Origin: a virus
Strand: one strand, 5' to 3'
Virus record (IMG/VR): IMGVR_UViG_3300021420_000016
Location: 1 to 64,000 of that record
DNA: 64,000 nt
In this document: piece after piece, positions 59,911 through 64,000 of the stretch
Layout: the number at the start of each line of letters is the position of its first letter
Numbering within the stretch: position 1 is the stretch's first letter
Notes under the pieces: generated by a model
Told to the model about the DNA's origin: nothing
What the model saw: only the letters and a program-made list of their open reading frames with translations
The model's database searches: none
Position numbers and translations under genes: made by a program

Positions 59911-60612
59911 ATGCGGAACGTGACAATCACACCCCGGCTCACCACCGCCCTGGACCACGCCTGGGGCGCCATCCAGCAACACCACCCCGACGTCCCGGCC
60001 GTCGTCATCACCCTGGGCGCCGGCTCCCGGGCCCGCGGCCCGCTCAGGCTGGGGCACTTCGCGGAAAACCGGTGGCGGCGAGGCGAAGAGTCACTTCACG
60101 AGCTGTTCGTCGGGGGAGAGGGGCTCGCCCGAGGCGCCCACGACGTTCTCGGCACCCTGCTCCACGAAGCCGCCCACGGCGCCGCCGCGACCCGGGGCAT
60201 CCAGGACACCAGCAGGCAGGGCCGGTTCCACAACGCCCGGTACAAGGCGCTCGCCATGGAACTGGGCCTTGACGTAGCCAAGACCGGCACGATCGGCTGG
60301 TCCGCCACCACGGTCCCGGCCAGTACTGCGGCCTTGTACCACGCCGAGTTGCGGCACCTTGAAGGGGCACTTGTGGCCTACCGGCATCCCGAGGCTGGAA
60401 ACGGCCGCGGCGACCGGGCCAGCAGCAACAACGGGCTCGCCGCCCGGTGCGCGTGCAACCGCCTGATCCGCGCCTCGGAAACCGTACTCACGGCCGGGCC
60501 GATCACCTGCGGCCTGTGCGACACCAATTTCGAGCCGGCCGCCGCTCACCCGGGCAGCATGCAGAATTCCGCGACCAGCACCTCGGCCGCCGGGCACAAG
60601 CCGGGGGAGTAG
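59911..60612 (+). CDS. SprT-like zinc metallopeptidase
   Basis: ATG 59911 is the most natural start; an in-frame ATG at 59875 would lie inside the palindrome. The 233-residue product has HEAAH at 85-89, in LGTLLHEAAHGAAATRGIQD, and a following HNARYKALAMELGL helix as in SprT-like domains. A C-terminal zinc ribbon (CACN, CGLC) is present. SprT-like proteins degrade protein-DNA adducts or act in DNA metabolism. Overlaps the converging 60546 gene by 67 bases. Confidence 0.75.
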   Translation: MRNVTITPRLTTALDHAWGAIQQHHPDVPAVVITLGAGSRARGPLRLGHFAENRWRRGEESLHELFVGGEGLARGAHDVLGTLLHEAAHGAAATRGIQDTSRQGRFHNARYKALAMELGLDVAKTGTIGWSATTVPASTAALYHAELRHLEGALVAYRHPEAGNGRGDRASSNNGLAARCACNRLIRASETVLTAGPITCGLCDTNFEPAAAHPGSMQNSATSTSAAGHKPGE

Positions 60613-61178
60613 GCGTCAACGGCCTCCCGCATGTAGATCATGAGATCCAGCGGGTGACCCTCCTCTAGTTCCTCCGCCAGATCGGGTGCACCATCGGGCG
60701 CGGCCGCCACCACCTGTCCGGCGGTGCGGAGGATCTCCTCGCGCCGGGCCTCCAGCCACTCCTCCTTCGAGGCCACGTTCGCGAGATGCCGCCGCATCGC
60801 GGCCTCGGTGTGCTCGTCCAGGTCAGCCCTGCGAGCCTGGAGCCGCATGTACCGCGCCTGGGCGGCCTGGCGGGTGTTCAGCCCCAGCGCCCGGGCGGCG
60901 TCTCGCCAGGTCCTGGCCGCCTTGCCGGAGGAGATGAGGGTCAGCAGGGCCAGTTCCCGGTGGTCGGCGGTCACATGCAGCCAGCGGATCAGCCGCAGGC
61001 AGTCGATCACGTCCTCGGCGAACACCTTCGGGGGCACGTCCCGGTGCGAGATCACCCACCCGATAGCCCCCGCAGCGTCATCTGGCATGGTCTCAATCCA
61101 GTCCCCACCTGCGGCAATGCGCCGGGCGGCGATGCGCGCGATGACATCGGCCGGGTTCTCGGGAGAGGGGCCATCCAC
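60546..61178 (-). CDS. Helical protein, possible DNA-binding
   Basis: ATG at 61178, 210 residues, mostly helical. HRELALLTLISSGKAARTWR followed by DAARALGLNTRQAAQARYMR gives a helix-turn-helix-like pattern. The N-terminus is basic/Ala-rich (ADVIARIAARRIAAGG). It overlaps the SprT-like gene end by 67 bases on the opposite strand. Not recognised beyond the HTH-like pattern. Confidence 0.6.
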   Translation of the reverse strand: MDGPSPENPADVIARIAARRIAAGGDWIETMPDDAAGAIGWVISHRDVPPKVFAEDVIDCLRLIRWLHVTADHRELALLTLISSGKAARTWRDAARALGLNTRQAAQARYMRLQARRADLDEHTEAAMRRHLANVASKEEWLEARREEILRTAGQVVAAAPDGAPDLAEELEEGHPLDLMIYMREAVDAYSPGLCPAAEVLVAEFCMLPG

Positions 61179-61202
61179 GGGGTGTCTCGATCTCTTGACG
61201 GG

Positions 61203-61367
61203 CTACAGCACCGAGACGGTGCCGCGCGTCTCGACGTACACCCGCACTAGCGAAGACTGGCCGCGGTCAGCGTAAGGTTCCGACACTGACACCACATTGA
61301 AGACTAGGCGCAGCCGGTCAACGGCTTCCCGGCGCTCGTCTTCGGTGCCGTGCAGGCGGATCTTCAC
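61203..61367 (-). CDS. 54-residue hypothetical protein
   Basis: GTG at 61367 overlaps the upstream TGA. The product is a small alpha/beta domain (KIRLHGTEDERREAVDRLRL then VVSVSEPYADRG and VRVYVETRG). It is part of a coupled minus-strand block. Not recognised. Confidence 0.55.
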   Translation of the reverse strand: MKIRLHGTEDERREAVDRLRLVFNVVSVSEPYADRGQSSLVRVYVETRGTVSVL

Positions 61368-61717
61368 CGGGCTGCCCGCATGCGCTCGCGGCCCCGGCCC
61401 GCCAGCCGAGCCTCCACCGCCCGGCGGATTCCCGTGTGCCCGTCGCCGCAAGCGGGCCCATAGTAGCCAGGGTCAGCCTGCAGCAGCAGGCGGCTGGCCG
61501 CGCCGAGCGCCTCGGCGTAGGCCTCGCCGGCGTCGAGGGTCGCCCCGTATTCGGGGTCGCTCCAGAGTCGCGGCTCCTCCTCCTGGTGCGCCACGCCGAG
61601 CCGGCGCTCAGCTTCCCCCATGTCAGCGCCCGTGCGGCAGCGCCAAGCCGTGTGCGCGTTGCCGAGATGGAAAAGTGCCAGTTCGAGCTGCTGGCGCTCG
61701 TGCGGGGAAACGTCCAT
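61364..61717 (-). CDS. Hypothetical protein
   Basis: ATG at 61717. The 117-residue product is helical and acidic at the start (SPHERQQLELALFHLGNAHT) and ends with a basic helix (AVEARLAGRGRERMRAAR). It is coupled to the following 54-residue gene. Family unknown. Confidence 0.6.
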   Translation of the reverse strand: MDVSPHERQQLELALFHLGNAHTAWRCRTGADMGEAERRLGVAHQEEEPRLWSDPEYGATLDAGEAYAEALGAASRLLLQADPGYYGPACGDGHTGIRRAVEARLAGRGRERMRAAR

Positions 61718-61727
61718 GATCTTTCTC

Positions 61728-62219
61728 CTAATCCAGGCCCAGGGACTGGCGGAGTTCGTCTTCGGTCGCGCCGGTCAGTTCTTTTTCGCGCTCCAGCACA
61801 AGGGCCATGGCCACCCGGATCAGCGTGTTCGCGGTGATGCGTCCGCCACGACCGTGCCGGTTTCTGTTGAGCGTGCGGGCGAGAGCCTCTAGATCAGCGA
61901 GTTGTTCAGGCCGCAGGCGCCCTTCCACGCGTATCAACTCAGGGTGCCGGGCTCGCTTGGCGCCAGCGGCGGGGATTCCGTTGTGACGTGGCTTCTCTCG
62001 CTCGATGGCTTCATTTTCGGCGGCTTTTGCGTCAGCAAGGGTGCCGTACCAAACGACGGTCTTTCGCGCAACCTCAGGCCACCAGGGCTTCTCTGCAGCG
62101 TGCTGATCAAAACGCATCCGGGGGTGATAGGTGCGACCGACGGAGAGCAAGCCGTCGGCGGCATCCCAGAGCCGGTACAACGCCGTGGTGTCGTCGGTGA
62201 ACTCCATCGGCTCCGTCAT
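61728..62219 (-). CDS. GIY-YIG-like protein with C-terminal RHH-like part
   Basis: ATG at 62219, 163 residues. Residues 13-80 have the shape of a GIY-YIG domain: [20 protein letters not shown] (LYR and SVG in place of GIY and YIG), [29 protein letters not shown] and a Glu-rich helix. Residues 95-163 ([38 protein letters not shown]) have an RHH-like pattern. It is divergent from ParA across the TGCTAG region, so it may be a regulator rather than an active nuclease. Confidence 0.6.
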   Translation of the reverse strand: MTEPMEFTDDTTALYRLWDAADGLLSVGRTYHPRMRFDQHAAEKPWWPEVARKTVVWYGTLADAKAAENEAIEREKPRHNGIPAAGAKRARHPELIRVEGRLRPEQLADLEALARTLNRNRHGRGGRITANTLIRVAMALVLEREKELTGATEDELRQSLGLD

Positions 62220-62235
62220 GAGGCCCCTATCTGCC

Positions 62236-62339
62236 CTAGCAAGGCTAGCTGTCCTGATGATACTGCTAGGCCTGCCTGTTCTGCTAGAACTATCATGGCT
62301 GGATATACGCCACACTGTCCAATCTATGCTAGATCTATC
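62236..62339. promoter_or_regulatory. TGCTAG repeat cluster, candidate centromere/operator
   Basis: GCTAG occurs at 62244, 62265, 62283 and 62328 (three preceded by T), mostly followed by a CTATC or CCTGC word, plus CTAGC at 62236. A CTGCGG/CCGCAG hairpin lies at 62344-62359. The region separates the divergent GIY-YIG-like and ParA genes, so it could serve both partition and transcription control. Confidence 0.6.
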
Positions 62340-62388
62340 AGGTCTGCGGGCTTCCGCAGGTCTGATAGATCGTAGTACACTTCCTCGC

Positions 62389-63051
62389 ATGGTCCAAGCA
62401 CGCCTCCGCGAACCGTATGTCGTGGCCGTCGCCTCCCAGAAGGGGGGAGTAGGCAAGACGACACTGGCCCTCGAACTCGCGGCCGCCGTCGCCGCGTCCT
62501 CTGGCCGGGCGCTCCTAGTGGACATTGACCCCCAGCGGTCCGCCGAGGAGATCGTCGCCTCCTCGCGGAACGTGCCGTTCGACTTCGCCGCCGAAGACAA
62601 TCCCGGCGTGCTCAAGCAACTGCGCACCATCCGCGACTACGACACGATCATTGTCGACACCCCGGGCAGTCTGGAACTCGCCGCCATCCTCGACGGCGTC
62701 CTCGCCTCAGCCACGTTCGCGCTCATCCCGATGGTGCCCGAGCGCGCAGCCGTGCAGCCGACCATCCGCACCGCTCGCATGTGCAAGGATCGCGGCGTGC
62801 CTCACCGGGTCGTCATCAACATGGCCGACCCGCTCCGCGGCCAGGGGCCCGTGGACGCGGCATGGCGGCTCCTGGATGAACTGGAGATCCCGCGGATGCG
62901 ATCCAAGGTGCGCCGGTACGTGAGCCACAGCCAAGCGCAGCTCGACGGGCAGATGATTACCGAGTACCACGGGGACCGGTCCTGGCAGGCCGCCCTCAGT
63001 GACATCAGGGGGGTTCAGGCCGAAATGCTCCTGGAACTGGGGAGACGATGA
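62389..63051 (+). CDS. parA: ParA-type partition ATPase
   Basis: ATG at 62389, 220 residues. Deviant Walker A KGGVGKTT at 18-25, [10 protein letters not shown] (A' motif) at about 43-52, and [10 protein letters not shown] (Walker B). Short N-terminus without a helix-turn-helix places it with small ParA proteins of low-copy plasmids. No Shine-Dalgarno site is seen; TAGTAC lies ten bases upstream, so it may be leaderless. It is coupled to a small downstream partner by ATGA. Confidence 0.85.
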   Translation: MVQARLREPYVVAVASQKGGVGKTTLALELAAAVAASSGRALLVDIDPQRSAEEIVASSRNVPFDFAAEDNPGVLKQLRTIRDYDTIIVDTPGSLELAAILDGVLASATFALIPMVPERAAVQPTIRTARMCKDRGVPHRVVINMADPLRGQGPVDAAWRLLDELEIPRMRSKVRRYVSHSQAQLDGQMITEYHGDRSWQAALSDIRGVQAEMLLELGRR

Positions 63052-63383
63052 TGGCGCGCAGGGACCTAGCTGCCCTGGTGGGCACGCGCGACCCAGCGCC
63101 GGAGCCCGCCGCTACTCAGCCGCCGCCGGTGCCGTCAGTCATCTCTGCTAGACCTGCGAGGCCTGCCAGAACTGCTAGAGTACCCCGGCCGACTCCGCCG
63201 CCGGCGGATATGACGATGCGCAGTTGGTACATGCCGCGGCGAGCTGCGAGTCGCCTTGCGGAACTCGTGGACGACATCCACTACGGCACCAGGTTGCCCA
63301 AGCACCTGATCATGGCAGCCGCGGTGGACGTCCTGGACCGCCATCGTGAAGAAATCGAAACCGAGGCTAGGGGGCAAGCATGA
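63048..63383 (+). CDS. Small ParB-like (RHH) partner
   Basis: ATG at 63048 overlaps the ParA stop. The 111-residue product has a flexible Pro/Ala-rich N-terminus (containing two TGCTAG sites in its DNA) and a C-terminal part ([37 protein letters not shown]) with strand-helix-helix order of RHH centromere-binding proteins. Size and order after ParA fit a type Ib partition module. Inference from pattern and neighbourhood. Confidence 0.65.
   Translation: MMARRDLAALVGTRDPAPEPAATQPPPVPSVISARPARPARTARVPRPTPPPADMTMRSWYMPRRAASRLAELVDDIHYGTRLPKHLIMAAAVDVLDRHREEIETEARGQA
63145..63180 (+). repeat. Two further TGCTAG sites inside the ParB-like gene
   Basis: GCTAG at 63147 and 63174, with CCTGC and CCTGCC between them. 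The order of words (GCTAG, CCTGC, CTG, GCTAG) repeats the block at 62265-62287 upstream of ParA, so the two blocks share a common design. Confidence 0.55.
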
Positions 63384-63730
63384 GCGCGCCGGCCGTGAGT
63401 AAGTGGTGGTACTTAGACCTCGCCGCCGAGTTCCCCGAACTAGAGATCTACATGGGCGGCTGGAAGTCCGGGCAGGAGAGGGACCTGCTTGAACTCGGAG
63501 ATCGAGTCATGATCGAGGAATCCGGCTGGCTAGCGACATGGGTCTACTCGAAACTGCGTGAACGGGTATGGGCGGGTGTCATCTACATGCTCCGCTCTGT
63601 GCAGGAGCGGGCGCGCGAGAGGGATCCAGACGCACTGGAACTGGATAACATTCCTTCAGACTGGCGCCCCGACCTCGAAGCATGGGAACGAGACCGCAGG
63701 TATCCACTGCTGGCCGGTGATGGCGAATGA
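63380..63730 (+). CDS. Hypothetical protein
   Basis: ATG at 63380 overlaps the previous stop. The 116-residue product is acidic and Trp-rich (SKWWYLDLAAEFPELEIYMG, WLATWVYSKLRERVWAG) and helical. It is coupled to the ParA/RHH pair and to the next gene, forming a four-gene unit. Family unknown. Confidence 0.6.
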   Translation: MSAPAVSKWWYLDLAAEFPELEIYMGGWKSGQERDLLELGDRVMIEESGWLATWVYSKLRERVWAGVIYMLRSVQERARERDPDALELDNIPSDWRPDLEAWERDRRYPLLAGDGE

Positions 63731-64000
63731 GCGGCCACCCGACGGTCACCGTCGTGCATCCGGCCGGCGGTGCCGCCGAAATCGATATTCTCATGGCGGG
63801 CCTGATCCGCGAATGCTGGCGGCTCGGCATCGGCACGTCGGAATGCTGTCAGGAAGCAGTGCCTGGCACGGCAGAGATCGGGTTCCTGACCCTTGGCGAC
63901 ATGGAACGCTTCTACGACCTGATCGCCGGCCCCTGCGGCGACAGCCTGTTTTACGCCTGGAGATGGGATCTGTGGGCAGACGCAGGCCTGCGCGGCGAGC
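63727..64000 (+). CDS. Hypothetical protein, truncated by window end
   Basis: ATG at 63727 overlaps the previous stop; 91 residues are visible. The sequence (LIRECWRLGIGTSECCQEAV, GFLTLGDMERFYDLIAG, FYAWRWDLWAD) looks like a small globular protein common near phage replication and control genes. Not recognised; C-terminus outside the window. Confidence 0.55.
   Translation, partial: MSGHPTVTVVHPAGGAAEIDILMAGLIRECWRLGIGTSECCQEAVPGTAEIGFLTLGDMERFYDLIAGPCGDSLFYAWRWDLWADAGLRGE

Noticed and set aside
1-64000. CRISPR arrays, tRNA genes, rRNA genes or insertion sequences
   Set aside because: No spaced direct repeats, cloverleaf-like segments with T-arm consensus, or transposase-like products were noticed; the coding repeats found are protein repeats. 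A tRNA scan was not possible.
1-64000. Integrase or recombinase with attachment site
   Set aside because: No tyrosine or serine recombinase motif was recognised in any plausible gene, so integration is not claimed.

Overview
The window is a long stretch of a high-G+C tailed phage (siphovirus-like), most likely infecting an actinobacterium. The reasons are the very GC-rich codon third positions, frequent GTG and TTG starts, ATGA/GTGA stop-start coupling, and an actinophage-style gene order of minor head protein, XkdF-like protease, scaffold, major capsid protein, connectors, tail tube, frameshifted tail chaperone, tape measure, tail tip and fibres, then lysis genes. No integrase is visible. 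A ParA-type ATPase, a small ribbon-helix-helix-like partner and repeated TGCTAG sites at the right end suggest maintenance as a phage-plasmid, which is an inference.

Layout. 1-7490: end of a minor head protein, a HAD-type phosphatase, a glycosidase-like virion protein and several small structural proteins, including a fibre with 18-residue repeats. 7500-14690: protease, scaffold and the major capsid gene. The capsid gene is cut into five exons by four group I introns; one intron carries an EDxHD-type homing endonuclease. 14748-16814: a minus-strand operon of small proteins. 17457-22500: a coupled tailoring cassette (fused glycosyltransferase, HIT protein, 2OG-Fe(II) oxygenase, two methyltransferases, SDR epimerase). 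22599-33704: connector and accessory structural genes, tail tube, tail chaperone with a canonical -1 slippery site, tail completion protein, tape measure. 33761-47308: tail tip, fibres and a second tail-tube-like paralogue. 47335-56200: membrane proteins, lysis-type hydrolases and accessory nucleases, including an HNH protein preceded by fourteen zinc-ribbon units. 56641-59695: structured non-coding DNA and two secreted proteins (phospholipase-C-like, and an unknown), candidate lysogenic-conversion genes. 59866-64000: a 36-bp perfect palindrome, an SprT-like peptidase, a minus-strand block ending in a GIY-YIG-like gene, and the partition-like module.

The plus-strand late region is repeatedly interrupted by short minus-strand genes, many encoding small Cys-rich proteins. 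Several were found by reading frames by eye: 3173-3268, 38612-38761 and 54241-54402. Three or four places look like single-base lesions, programmed recoding or sequence errors: the glycosyltransferase N-terminus near 17500, 24683-24921, 50561 and 56568. The strongest unusual signals are the four-intron capsid gene and the zinc-ribbon-array HNH protein.
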